Source of the DNA: Amoebophrya sp. A120
Taxonomy: Eukaryota > Sar > Dinophyceae > Syndiniales > Amoebophryaceae
DNA: 64,000 bases
Assembly (NCBI GenBank): GCA_905178155.1
Contig: CAJINV010000001.1
Coordinates: 5,412,757-5,476,756 of the forward strand
Direction: 5' to 3'
Shown here one piece after another: positions 1 through 10,319 of the stretch. The position numbers and the translations under genes were made by a program. The notes under the pieces were generated by a model. It was not told where the DNA came from. It saw only the letters and a program-made list of their open reading frames with translations, and did not search any database. The first letter of the stretch is position 1. Every line of letters starts with the position of its first letter.

Positions 1-206
1 TCTCACAGTACTGTGAGAGCCAATGGTTCCTTTGGGGAAACAATGCCTGGCTCTTTTAGGCCGCGGGTTCGCGCCAGAACCAGGAAAATTCTCGTGGAAT
101 TCTTGCGCGCCCGGCGCAGAATTCCGCGAAATTTTTTGTGGCGAGATTCTGACGCCGCCACCACTTTTGACGCCATACCGTCGTAGCTGGACATCCAGCT
201 TTGACG

Positions 207-566
207 GTATGGTTGAAAATGTGACATGGGGCAAAAATGTGACATGTACCCACGTCACATTTTTACCACGAGGGTATGGCCCAAAATGTGCCATCTGCCC
301 ACTTTTTGTGACATTTCGCGAACCACGAGGGTACGGTCCAAAATGTGACGTCAAAGCTGTTTTTTATAAAAAAGAAGAAGTAAGATATCTCACTTCTTCT
401 TTTTTATAAAAAACAGCTTTGACGTCACATTTTGGACCGTACCCCCGTGATTAGGCAAATGTCACATTTTTTGGTCAGATGGCACATTTTGGACCATACC
501 CTCGTGGTAAAAATGTGACGTGGGGACATGTCACATTTTCCCCTGATGTCACATTTTCAGCCATGC
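207..566. repeat. 360-bp near-perfect palindrome
   Basis: The sequence is symmetric about gatatc at 384-389. For example, tgaaaat at 214-220 mirrors attttca at 553-559 with no net insertion or deletion over 180 bp per arm. The central 60 bp of each arm is almost identical, with the runs ttttttataaaaaagaagaag and cttcttcttttttataaaaa facing each other. Each arm carries several copies of aaaatgtgac and of a ccacgagggta motif. Mismatches are few and lie mainly in the outer arms. It would form a long hairpin as DNA or RNA. Confidence 0.9.
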
Positions 567-900
567 AGGCGGCAGTGGGTGTCGTGCGCCGTGGCTTTCC
601 GCGGCCAGAACAGCGCCGCCATTCGGGGCGAAGTCCCGATGCTATTGGTGGAGCGTAATCGCATAGCAATGCGACTTTTTGGCTTTTTTTTGCGTAGAGG
701 GCCAGGGCCGGGCGTGGGCTTTGGGGCCGAGCTGCCTCGGCGGCTTCGGGGGCCCGCTTCCCAAGGTGCCGCCGCGCTGCCCCGGCGCCCGCATTCCCCG
801 GCGCCTCTGGGCCCCTGCTTCTCGGGCTCTTCCGGGGCTTTCGGGGCCCGGTTGCCCGCCCGCAAAGCCCGCGGAGGGCGAAAAAGCTGTCTGTCGTTCT

Positions 901-1637
901 CCCCCGAGCGGGAACTGGAACTTTCGCAGCTTCAAGGCTGCGAAGGTTCCAGTTCCCGCTCGACAAAACTGGGGCAGGATTTGAAAAGGTGTGGCCTTCT
1001 CGCACCTCATCACTCACAATTTGGCGACCACCCCAGCAAAAACAGCGCGCCCAGTTTTGCCGAGCGGGATCTGGAACTTTCGCAGCTTCGGGGCTGCGAA
1101 AGTTCCAGCGCCCGGTCGTTAGAGAACGCAGAAGCTGCTTTTCATTCTCCCCCGAGCGGGGGCTGGAACCTTCGCAGCTTCAAGGCTGCGAAGGTTCCAG
1201 TTCCCGCTCGACAAAACTGGAAAAGTGCTGCAGCTTTTCGAGTTTTGTCGAGCGGGATCTGGAACTTTCGCAGCTCGAAGGCTGCGAAATTTCCAGCCCC
1301 CGCTCGACAAAACTGGAAAGAGATTGCCGGGCGCCGCAGTGGTTCCAGTTTTGTCGGGCGGGAGCTGGCGCTTTCGCAGCTGGAAGGTTGCGAAAGTTCC
1401 AGTTCCCGCTCGACATAACTGGAATGAAAAAGACTGGGAGTGCTGCAGTGGCTCCAGTTTTGTCGAGCGGGAGCTGGAGCCTTCGCAGCTGGAAGGGTGC
1501 GAAAGTTCCAGCTCCCGCGCGACAAAACTGGGAAAAGATTGGGAGTGCTGCACTGGGTCCAGTTTTGTCGAGCGGAGGCTGGAACTTTTGCAGCTTCAAG
1601 GCTGCGGAAGTTCTCGCTCCTGCTCGATAAAACTGCG
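901..1637. repeat. Array of seven ~75-bp hairpin units
   Basis: Seven related units lie near 901-972, 1051-1120, 1150-1220, 1240-1316, 1344-1423, 1453-1530 and 1557-1637. Each full unit begins ccagttttgtcgagcggga and ends with its inverse, tcccgctcgacaaaactgg. The middle of each unit is ctttcgcagctt..aaggctgcgaa, also self-complementary. Each unit is therefore a hairpin with a stem of about 35 bp, and the copies are separated by 25-75 bp of less conserved sequence. Substitutions differ between copies but often preserve pairing. Confidence 0.85.
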
Positions 1638-1652
1638 AGCGACGCTCCTTCG

Positions 1653-2180
1653 GGCTAGGGCGCCCCGCTTCTCATTGTTGCCCCGCGCCGTTTGGCCGCG
1701 TTTCTCGATGTTCTCCGAGCTTGGGGGCCCCGTTCCCCAGTGTTGCCCGGCGCCTTGGGGCCGCGTTTCTCGGTGTTTCTCCAAGCTTGGGGGCCCCGTT
1801 TCTCAATGTTGCCCCGCGCCTGGGGGCCCCGCTTCTCAATGTTTCCCCTTGTTTGGGGGCCGCGTTTCCCGATGTGCCTCCGCGCCTGGGGGCCCCGTTT
1901 CTCAATGTTGGCACGCGCGGAAAGGAAACTATGCAAACATTGAGAAACGGGGCCCCCAAGGCGCGAAGGCACATCGAGAAACGCGGCTACCAGGCGCGGA
2001 GCAACATTGAGAAACGGGGCCCCCAAGCGCGGAGGAACATTAAGAGACGGGGCCCTCAAGCGCGGAGAAACATTGAGAAACGGGGCCCCCCCGCGCTGAG
2101 AATCATCAAGAGACGCCCGGGGCCCCAAGGCGCGGAGAAACATCGCGAAACGGGGCCCCCAAGCGCGGAGAAGCTCGGTC
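1653..2180. repeat. Large inverted array of gggccccgtttctcaatgtt units
   Basis: From about 1653 to 1915 the unit ggggccccgtttctcaatgt, followed by a cgcgcctggg-like stretch, repeats in direct orientation about every 40-45 bp. From about 1935 to 2180 the same unit recurs in reverse complement (aacattgagaaacggggccc). The whole is an imperfect inverted repeat with arms of roughly 250 bp, centred near 1925. Confidence 0.8.
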
Positions 2181-2187
2181 TGGGCCA

Positions 2188-2400
2188 ATTTGCATTGCAG
2201 GCTTGCCCGGATTCAGTTTCGGGCAATTTTGCAATGCACATTGGCCAAGATGAGGCCAAGTTGCATTGCAGGCTTGCCCGGATTCAGTTTCAGGCAGTTC
2301 TGCAATGCAAATTGGCCAAGATGAGGCCAATTCGCATTGCAGGCTTGCCCGGATTCAGATTCAGGCAGTTTTGCAATGCAAACTGGCCAAGGTAAGGCCA
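2188..2400. repeat. Three tandem ~70-bp units
   Basis: Three copies begin near 2188, 2258 and 2328. Each contains gcattgcaggcttgcccgga and then gcaatgcaaattggccaag. The two ends of each unit (ttgcattgca and tgcaatgcaa) are mutually complementary, so each unit can fold back. Confidence 0.8.
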
Positions 2401-2409
2401 ATCTGCTGG

Positions 2410-2580
2410 ATTTGTCATGCAGATTGGCCCAAAGAGCCAATCCTCATGACAAATCTGCATCACATTTACTGGCTCTTTTGCTGGTCCGGGCTTCGATACA
2501 ACTCCAATCTTTTGGAGTTGTATCGAAATCCGAACAACCAGAAGACCCAGGCGTTGTTTTCCCAAAAGAGCCACGGGCCC
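2410..2580. repeat. Dispersed repeat, copy 1 of 2
   Basis: This segment contains tttgtcatgcagattggccc, an inverted partner ending in catgacaaatctgcatcac, and then a hairpin formed by cgatacaactccaatctttt and ggagttgtatcga. A closely similar copy lies at 3165-3345. Confidence 0.75.
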
Positions 2581-2951
2581 TCATAGTTTGTGAAATCTGC
2601 AAGGCAAATCTGCCCAGATTTGTCATGCAAAGTGGCCACTTGGGGCCGATTTGCATCGCCCGCCCGCGGTGAGCCCTTTCTGGGGGCAATTTGTGTTGCC
2701 CCTGCCCACCCGACCGGATTTGGGCATCGGGCGCATTTGCAATGCAAATGATCCCAGATCTGTCATGCAAATTGGCCAACCGGGGCCACCCGGGCCAATT
2801 GGCATGGCAGCCCGCGGGCCGCCTCGAACCATGGGCGAGTTTGTCATGCAAAACCTCCTTTCGGGGCAATTTGCATGACAAACTCGCTGGGCGGGTGCCC
2901 GCGATGACAGGTTGCATCGCAAATCCGCCTCCTCGCACGGAGGCCATCGCG

Positions 2952-2987
2952 AAGTTGCAGCTCAGCCTCCAGGCTGAGCTGCAACTT
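2952..2987. repeat. Perfect short hairpin
   Basis: The arms aagttgcagctcagcct and aggctgagctgcaactt are exact reverse complements separated by two bases. It belongs to the hairpin-rich block. Confidence 0.85.
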
Positions 2988-3164
2988 TGCTCCCGGGGAG
3001 CGCAAGTGGTCGGTGCTAGAGCCAGTGGTTCCGGCACGGGACGGATCTATCCGTGCTTCAAAACTTTTTGACGCGCGGAAAGATCTTTTCCGTGCCGGTG
3101 CCACCAATTGATTTGTGCTAAGAGCCACTGGCTCACACAGTCGGGCGCCTGCCTCTGGGGGTTC

Positions 3165-3345
3165 CGGATTTGTCATGAAGATTGGCCCAGAGAGCCAATC
3201 TTCATGACAAATCTTAATGACAAATCTGAGTCACGTTTACTGGTTCTTTTGCTGGTCCGGGCTTCGATACAACTCCAAACTTTTGGAGTTGTATCGAAAT
3301 CCGGACCACCAAAAGAACCACATGTTGTTTTCCCAAAAGAACCAC
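3165..3345. repeat. Dispersed repeat, copy 2 of 2
   Basis: This is a second copy of the segment at 2410-2580, with the same order of parts: a catgaagattggccc hairpin, the catttactgg-like spacer, the facing gatacaactccaa / ttggagttgtatc arms, and the gttttcccaaaag end motif. The end motif also closes the inverted outer repeat of the block. Confidence 0.75.
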
Positions 3346-3360
3346 TGGTTCTCACAGCTG

Positions 3361-4895
3361 AAAAAAATCAAAAATATCGAATGTCCACAATAATTGGAAA
3401 TATAGTGAAAAAAATGGCCCAAGTACGTCAGTCCCGCGATATTATATGGACGCTCTCCACCTCCTCTCCAAAAATCAGACACACCACAGGTTTTTTTTGT
3501 ATTTTTTCTGGTGCCCACTTTTTTGAAAAATTCAAACAATGGAGAACACATGCAAAAAGCCTTCCAAGAATCCTGAAAAATTGCAGATGTGCAAAATTAT
3601 AAATCATCCTTTTGGTTATTTGACTAACGAGCTTTCAACTTCCATAAATTTCTATGTTTTTTTAAATTTTTGAAAAATTTCGAAATTTTTTAAAATAGAA
3701 AAAAACGCCAGTCATCATATAAAAAAAAGGCTCATTGTCTATATATGTTTTGACGTTCCTTAGTATTATGCATGGCCCTATTATGTCCGTCATCATGTTA
3801 AATCCGCATAGGTATTTTTTTTTCATTTCGAAATGTTTGCAAAAATTTTCACAATTTGAGAACATAGGAAAATTACAAAGGCGAGCAAGATGAAAAGTGA
3901 TGCTTTTCTGACAATCGCGATTTCTTAAATTCAGCTGGTGCGGGCTAATTTGCCAGCTCTAGGGAGGTGCGGAATTTTCAAAAATCTGGAGGGGCCCCTT
4001 GTGCAGGCCATTCCTGGCCCTTCTAGTGGTCAGCTCCCCCCCCTCCCATGGACGGATCCCCACGCTACTTGGAGAGCCCCTATGGACCGCGACGGCCTTT
4101 CCCCGGCGCGGAGGATGCATGGAATGCGCCCGACCCTGCTTCGGTACCGCCACCGCCTGGAATCCCGGCGCCGCTGGCCCCCGACTACCGGACGGCGCGG
4201 CGAAACGCGAGCGCGCCGGCGTTTACAGGAAGGACAGGGCTCCGAGCGGGCGAAGCCCCGCGCCGTCCCGCGTTCTGGCCGACTGCGATTGGCAGCCGAT
4301 AGGGCTTTAGAGCGCGTCCTGCTGCGGCGCGCGCTAATCTTTCCCGGGCGGGCTGCCGCGATTTTCGCGCTCGTGGACCGCGGCTTGCACATGCTTTCTG
4401 GCGCGACCCCGCAAAGCGACCGGCCCGGATCTACACCTGCCGCGCAGCAGTGACGCACCCGCCAGATTGCGGTAGCGCTTTTCGTTGGTCCCGCTCGAGC
4501 AAGCAGTTTCTTTTGGGGGCCCGACGGCACACATTGCCGTGGGAATTAGTGGAAATTGCTGGTCGGTGAGTGTGAAACTCCTCTCCAATTTCTTCGGTCT
4601 ACTCGATATCTGCTCGAATAGACACATGCATACACTCGGTACAAATGCGCATCGGTGTCACGGACTCGCTGGCTTAGCGCGCAACTGCGTCGTTTTGTAC
4701 TCGCAGGGCCAGAGACAACTACCCTCTATTACACCTCCCCAAAGAGTATTTGCAGTGCGGCACGACTCAAAGAGCAGCTCAACGCTAGGTCATCAGTCGT
4801 TCTCTTTTTCGCTCAATCAAACTTAACCTCGATTTTGATATATAGATCTGGTAGATTATTTAGAAGGCACCCGCTGGACGCGCCGAATTCTAGCC
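3361..4895. other. Intergenic region, no supported gene
   Basis: Bases 3361-3930 are AT-rich with many A and T runs and hold no convincing frame. Bases 3980-4450 are GC-rich with several overlapping open frames. One at 4048-4302 (84 codons, P/A/R-rich) could be a coding remnant, but it has no recognisable motif and no match between exon ends. It is not called as a gene. Confidence 0.5.
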
Positions 4896-7139
4896 ATGGA
4901 GTCGATTCTAGTCACGCCAAGTTATTTCTATCATTCTTGTGACATATGCGGTTTCCAGTGCAAGAGCGGCGCGGGGCTGGCGAGTCATAAACGCGCACAC
5001 GCGCGTCGTGGTCAATTTACGCCCGAGGATTTGCCCGTACGCGGCCCGGTGAGATTTTCTGCGGCTCCGCGTCCGGACGTACCGTGGGTTGCCGCTACGG
5101 TGCCGCAAGTCGCTTCGGATCGGCAGCCCACGCACCACCCCGCACGATCCTTGTTCCCGCCAACTACCATCGGCGAAACCGCGGTAACTGATGTCGCATC
5201 GGAGGCCGCCCCGGCGGAGCTTCCGGCGCGCGTGCCCGCGAGCCCCGCCAATCCGCGACCGATCGTGGAAGAAGAGACCTCGGCTCGCGCGGAACCAAGC
5301 CCGTCCGACCAGAAGCTCGAATTGGTGGTAAAGCCAACCCAGGCGGGTAAGACGTTTGAAATGATCGCCGGCATCGTCGGCGACATTCGTGTTCGGGGGC
5401 AGCACCAGACACACTTCGTGTTCGCGATGAACACCAAGATGAACAACGAACAGTGCGCCAAGCGGGTGGTGGATGGGGTCACGGAACACCTCGGCGAAGC
5501 CTTTACGCAGAAGGTCGTGATGCTGCAATCCGGTCCGGCGCCTGACTGCGGTTGCCGGGCGGTGCAAACTTTCGAGGAATTACTTGCTCTCCCGGAGCCT
5601 CCGCTCGTCGTTATTTGTTGCTCGCATTGGAAGCGGCTGAATGATGTTTACCAATTTTTGGAAAACGTGAAAGACGCCCAGCTAGATCCGCCTGCGTGGC
5701 CGGCGGAACGATTGCGATCCCAACTGGGTCGTTACTTTGGGCGGTACCTCCAGCTGCAGGATTACAAGTTCATCCTGCACCATGACGAGTTGCACCATTA
5801 CTGCAGCCGTTGCAACGTGGAAGTGAACGGGATGAAGAAAAAGCTCAGCGTGCGCATCCAGGACGCGCTCGCCTTCAATCCTAGTGTGCTCCGCGTGTGC
5901 GGTTACACCGCAACGCCGGAGCCAATTTTTGCCGCGTGCGGAGGTCGGGAGAACGTGCAATTGCGTCCGTTGCGAGCCGAGCGGCAACACATGGAGGACT
6001 ACAAGGGGTCCGCGCAGATGCAGTTCTGTATCGTCGAGCCAGAGCCGGAGATGCACCCGACGGAGTACAGCAAGATGGTCCTGACCAACCACACCCGCGC
6101 TTTTCTCTACCCTGGCGCGGCCCGGGTGTTTCTTCCCGCCAGCACGAAGGTTGACAGTCACGAAGAGCTACGGCAGTTTGTTTTTCGTTTGTTCCCGAAC
6201 GCCGCGGTGGCGATGTTGAACGGCAGGGAGAAGTCGCTTTCGTGGTTCCGGCAGGACGTGGACGTTGACGCCGTGCGTCACGACCCTAGCGTCGATTCGT
6301 GGGTCAAGTGGGACTTGCAGCAGGTTAGATCCCCGGACGGCCGCCCACTGGAAGTATCGCAAAAAATTGCCGAGGTCATGCTTCGGAATGAGTTACAGGA
6401 GCGCCCGCTGTTTATCACCGGGTACCTGTGCCTCGGCATGGGACAGACCCTGATGGATCCGCGGTTGGGAAATTTCACCCACGCGGTCCTGCCCGACCGG
6501 ACGCACATGGAGAAGATGTTTGGTTCGCCCACACCGGAGGTGCTCTACCAGGAGGCGGGGCGCGTCACCGGTCGACCAGATCTTGGTTTAACCATAGTGT
6601 ACTGCCCGGAAGAAATCCGGCAGAATTTTGTTCGCGAAGAGGAAAAAGCCTTCGCAGTGATGCAGGATGCCTGCATATCCCGTGTAAACACAACCCCACC
6701 CCAGAGTTGTCATGCAATTCTGCATGCCAAAAAAGTGCTTCATGCAGAGCCCCATGAGAAGCATTGCCTAGTCGCGTTTTGGAATTGGTGATGCTAGAAT
6801 CAGCATGCTATGCTAGGTCTGTGATGCTGCTGACCTACCTAAAACAGGACTACACTACGAGGGCAAACTTGTCATGCCAAACAACCAAAGCTGGTCGATT
6901 TGTGTAGCAGATTTCCCATCTTGACTCTGGTGTGGGGACGTTTTTAATCAGGATACTGCATCGCCGGGGCTCTGGCGCGCCTGCAGGCGAACGCAGGCGT
7001 CGTTGGCACTGCCCGGATGGAGCCAGCGGAGGTCCAGCACATGACATTCGCGAGGACATACGGGAGACGACGAGCGGCGGCTACGCTAGTGAGAAATTTT
7101 CTTCCTCGCCCTCTTCGGCGTTGGGTCGGCTATTGCTAA
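4896..7139 (+). CDS. Zinc-finger superfamily 2 helicase-like ATPase
   Basis: Two exons (4896-6675, 6961-7139) give 652 residues. A C2H2 finger lies at residues 15-35 (C15, C18, H31, H35). After a proline/alanine-rich linker comes an ATPase core: Walker A PTQAGKT at 147-153, a DExH-type box DELH at 297-300, GYTATP (motif III-like) at 336-341, and QEAGRVTGR (motif VI-like) at 552-560. These motifs are those of superfamily 2 helicases, although the overall sequence is divergent and I do not recognise a named family. The only interruption is an introner-type element (6676-6955); its removal joins D-A-C to I-A-G and gives a 60-residue C-terminal tail ending at TAA. There are no ordinary introns, unlike most multi-exon neighbours. 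It sits next to a repeat block, so a viral or mobile-element origin is possible but not shown. The start is the first ATG of the frame. Confidence 0.75.
6676..6955. mobile_element. Introner-like element, family B, in the helicase gene
   Basis: A 280-bp insertion in coding sequence. The left end tatcccgtgtaaacacaacc is matched in inverted orientation by the right end (gacgtttttaatcaggata), and ccccagagt pairs with actctggtgtgggg further in. It is flanked by the 5-bp duplication CTGCA (6671-6675 and 6956-6960). Removing 6676-6960 keeps the helicase frame. Neither end is GT or AG. The interior has cttgtcatgcc, a motif shared with elements of other families. Confidence 0.85.
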
Positions 7140-8223
7140 AGCCCATAAGAAGTAACAGTACATCGGCCTACCTGCATAGAACTCTGAACATGATTTTTTT
7201 GAGCATATTCTTCTCTTCAGGAACAGCAGAAGCAACGTGACTGCTATACCCGGCAAGGTGGTGCACGGCGCCAGATTCAGATGGCGACTACGGCACCGGC
7301 ATTTCCTCTACGTGCGCTAAGGCGCACGTCGCAACAATACAACATAGAAAGTAGTTTGAAGCTCTAACACGGGTAGTAGTTCAGTACATAGATGTAGCAT
7401 GTCAACATACAACATGTATTTTCTCGAGTAACGCGATCCGATAATCAGTTCGCTGAAGATCTACGTCCATTGCCGACCGGCCTAATGCTCGTTGATCTTT
7501 CAAAAACCAGGAGCTATCGACAATTTATGATTGCTTCGCTTCTAGAAAGTCCATCGCCACTACTCGACCGCCGCTTTTTATGCCGCGACTGCTGCAAAAC
7601 TTGACGCGTTGTTCGCTCGGCTACGCTGCAGATTTATTGTAGTACTATTCGGTACGATCGTGTTGAGTTTAGTGTAATTTTCTGTGCTTAAATAAACAGA
7701 TCTTTGTGCAGCTCCGGGTAAGAAAAAGTGTAGCGCTTTACTCCTAGTTCGAGGAAGATGATTTCTGATCCGCTACGGCCACTACACAAGATCCGTTCCG
7801 AAACCACCTATATAGGATCCGTTCAAGAATGACGCCGCTGCCGGGCTCTCAGGCAGACGCCTACCATTGATCCTGCTGAGGTTCCCCATCGAATTGATCC
7901 TGCTCTTGCGATCCATTTAGATCCATTTCCGGCACTAGAGTGCTTATCGGTCCCTGAAGAGAAAGATCGTCAAAATTTGCAGCCCTCTGCGGGGGTTCAA
8001 CGGTTCAATGAGCGCGTTACCATGATGAATGCTCCATCTACTTCATCCCTTTCATCGAGCCAGCAGGTTAGAACGCTAAAGTTTTACGTCAAGAACACCA
8101 TCAGATACAAAATCACGGAATAATTCTTATCTCAACATACCACCTGAGCGTTATTTTACCGTTCATACAAAGCAATAGAAATAAGTCTTACTCCCGCTTC
8201 CACCAATCGAAAGAAACCCCATA
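7140..8223. other. Intergenic region, nothing recognised
   Basis: Moderately AT-rich sequence between the helicase-like gene and the hydrolase. The first part may be the 3' untranslated region of the former. No long open frame, structured repeat or RNA gene was seen. Confidence 0.5.
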
Positions 8224-10319
8224 ATGTCCTGCCGCCGCGTAGCACTTTGTTGCTTGACCGCCCTGGTCAGTCTGCAGCAAGACTGCGGCACTAGCTGCTT
8301 TGTTGCCGCTTACCAGGAGGCCCTTTCGACGCCGAAGTTCCTCGTCGGCCGTCGCCACTTCTATGATGTGCCGTATCGATATGATTATGAAACGCCGGAT
8401 GGAAATGGCTATGGCACTGCAGTCCGCACCGCCGGGCTCGTGACTGTGTATTTCCCAATCGGTTCTCTTCCACGAGCTACGACCAGGCGAGGACGCGCAA
8501 CACGCGAGGCCAGGAGGGGTGCTGCCGGCGCGGCTCGTGCTGACCTTGCTCGCCGACTGCCTTACATGACGAACAGCGGTGGTGCAACCCAGCGTCAGTC
8601 TCCGTCATTCCGCTTCACATCCATGTACCGCGGGGCGCTGCCAATAGAGAACATCGAAAACCGTGAAGAAGGAAACCTCCGCGGCACGCCGATTGACAAC
8701 GCCCTATCCATGATTTTGCTCAACGACGAGGGTGCCTACCCGACGGTGACGGGTAAGGTTCTGGCAGGGGTCGCGCGACTGCTCAGCAACCTGGCGTTCG
8801 TATACAAGGGCGCGGAGTCGGTTCTCGTCGATGAGGAGAACAAGGTAAGGACTGGTGACGTGTTGTTCTTAAGCGGTTTTGAGCTCTTCCAAGACGAAGA
8901 TGGGACGAGCCCTGACACAGCAACGGGTGGTTCGTCTCATCGCTTTCCGCTCGTGCATTTTTTGCATGGGGATTCTGCGTCTCACGTTATGTACACACCG
9001 CTGCTGGAGCGCGTCGCCGCGGCCGGCTACGTCGTGGTCGCAGCCGACGCCGGTGGGCATAGCCTCTCCGGAAAACTCGCGGATAAAGAATTTGTTCAGA
9101 AAATTTCTTTATCAAATGCAAAAATGTCTGGATCTGGAAGAATATATGGTTGTCATGCTTGTCTGGCATGAGTCTTAAATCTGTCATGCACGTTACCCAA
9201 GAGCTCCGCTTTTCTGTTGCGCAGAAGCGCATTTTGTCATGCAGAATAGGCAACACCTAGGAGCTCAGAAACTTGTCATGCTGCGCCAGCATTTGTAGCC
9301 TCATCATGAGACGCCACCCAGCATCACAAGTTTCCAGACCCAGACACTTTTACTTATGATATCAGTGTCGGAGACGCGCGGGACGACAGGAAATCGCCCC
9401 TCGACCGGACGAGCACGAAGGTGTGATCCTCGCGAACTCCTTGCGCAGTTTGGCGTCGGGGGAGTTTGAACCTACCGCAGGAGAAGACCCGACCCGATCC
9501 GGGCATAAGTTGGGAGAGCTACTGCGGGCGAAAGTAGAGGGAGCCGAGGTGGCTGTTGCTGATGCGCGAAGCGGACGCCGGGTTGACATTCCGCATGCCG
9601 TTATTGGACACTCTCGCGGAGGCATGGAGGCCATGTTTGGGGAAGCTCCGGACCGCCGACTGACCATGGCAATAAACAAGGGAGCATACGTGGCCACTCC
9701 TCAGTCTGTATACTATGCCAATGAAGTGCCGGTCAAATTGGACCACTCGTCGGTGGTTACAATCACCGGGACGGAGGACGAAATTCAAAACAAGGATCGA
9801 CAGGGGCGACTCATGACTGAAGCACTGTTTCCAAGGCAGGGCCGGGCTTATCAGACAAAGGACAAGCTGGAATACATGAAAGTAAACAAATTGTATGGCC
9901 GCCACATCGAGATTCAAGGCATGCGCCACGACGTCTTGTGTCCAGTCCTCTGCGAGGCGTTGTGGAAACTCCCAGAGGAGGTGAAGCATTCCTACAGAGT
10001 TTGGGGTTGGTCATCTCTGGTCAGACCCTTTAAGTCCGTGAAAGAGGTGCAAGCGTATTTTATCGAGCAGCTTCGTAGCAGTCAAGGCTTCGCCTACGAG
10101 TGCAGTACGGATACGGCGCAACTGGCAAAAAAAAGTCGCGACATCACAAGTGAGCTCGTTCTAGCGGCGCTGGGGGATGCGTTTAGTCGTCGTTCCCGTA
10201 GAGGTGGTGACACATTGCAGATCGACAAAGCCATCGCGAGGTTTAGACCACAGGCTACGGACGAAGGGTTCATCAGCACGGTTGTGAGGGAGAACGGAGG
10301 ACCTAAGTTGCTTGGATGA
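8224..10319 (+). CDS. Secreted alpha/beta hydrolase (PAF-acetylhydrolase-like)
   Basis: Exons 8224-9109 and 9367-10319 give 612 residues. The N-terminus is a likely signal peptide (C-L-T-A-L-V core). VTVYFPIG, then HFLHGDSAS and GYVVVAADAGGHS, resemble the strand, oxyanion and second-strand regions of PAF-acetylhydrolase or chlorophyllase-like esterases. The nucleophile elbow is GHSRGG at 376-381 (Ser378). Asp433 in GTEDE and His483 in MRHD are in the right order to complete a catalytic triad. The family hydrolyses ester bonds of lipids, but the substrate here is unknown. An introner-like element separates the lid region from the rest; taking out 9110-9366 restores the frame (K-I-S-C-R-R-R). 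Without its removal the first half would end at 9171. An N-terminal region of about 100 residues rich in R/A looks lineage-specific. Confidence 0.8.
9110..9361. mobile_element. Introner-like element, family A, in the hydrolase gene
   Basis: A 252-bp insertion. The left end tatcaaatgcaaaaatgtct and the right end ccagacccagacacttttac...tatgata are inverted repeats and match the other family A copies. The expected 5-bp duplication is not preserved (TTCTT on the left, TCAGT on the right), so this may be an older copy. The element plus five bases is still the length whose removal joins the two frames. The interior carries several gtcatgc motifs. Confidence 0.8.

Larger units (their letters stand above)
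1..3360. repeat. Composite block of nested inverted and tandem repeats
   Basis: No gene is credible here; the long open frames simply read through repeats. The outer ends match in inverted orientation: 11-60 (ctgtgagagccaatggttcc onward) matches the reverse complement of about 3303-3357. A third copy of this end motif lies in inverted orientation near 2540-2590. Between the ends are a 360-bp palindrome, an array of hairpin units, a large inverted array and tandem 70-bp units, listed separately. The left boundary may lie outside the window. It could be a foldback-type mobile element or a decayed cluster of several elements. No transposase is visible. Confidence 0.7.

Noticed and set aside
528-2395. 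Long + and - strand open frames across the repeat block
   Set aside because: They read through palindromic repeats in all frames and consist of repeated short peptides; the repeats explain them.
3938-4453. GC-rich frames before the helicase-like gene
   Set aside because: Several overlapping frames of similar length, arginine- or proline-rich, with no motif and no preferred frame.
9110-9171. C-terminus N-A-K-M-S-G-S-G of the hydrolase as read through the element
   Set aside because: The same peptide arises wherever the family A end is read in this frame, and the catalytic half of the enzyme lies beyond the element.
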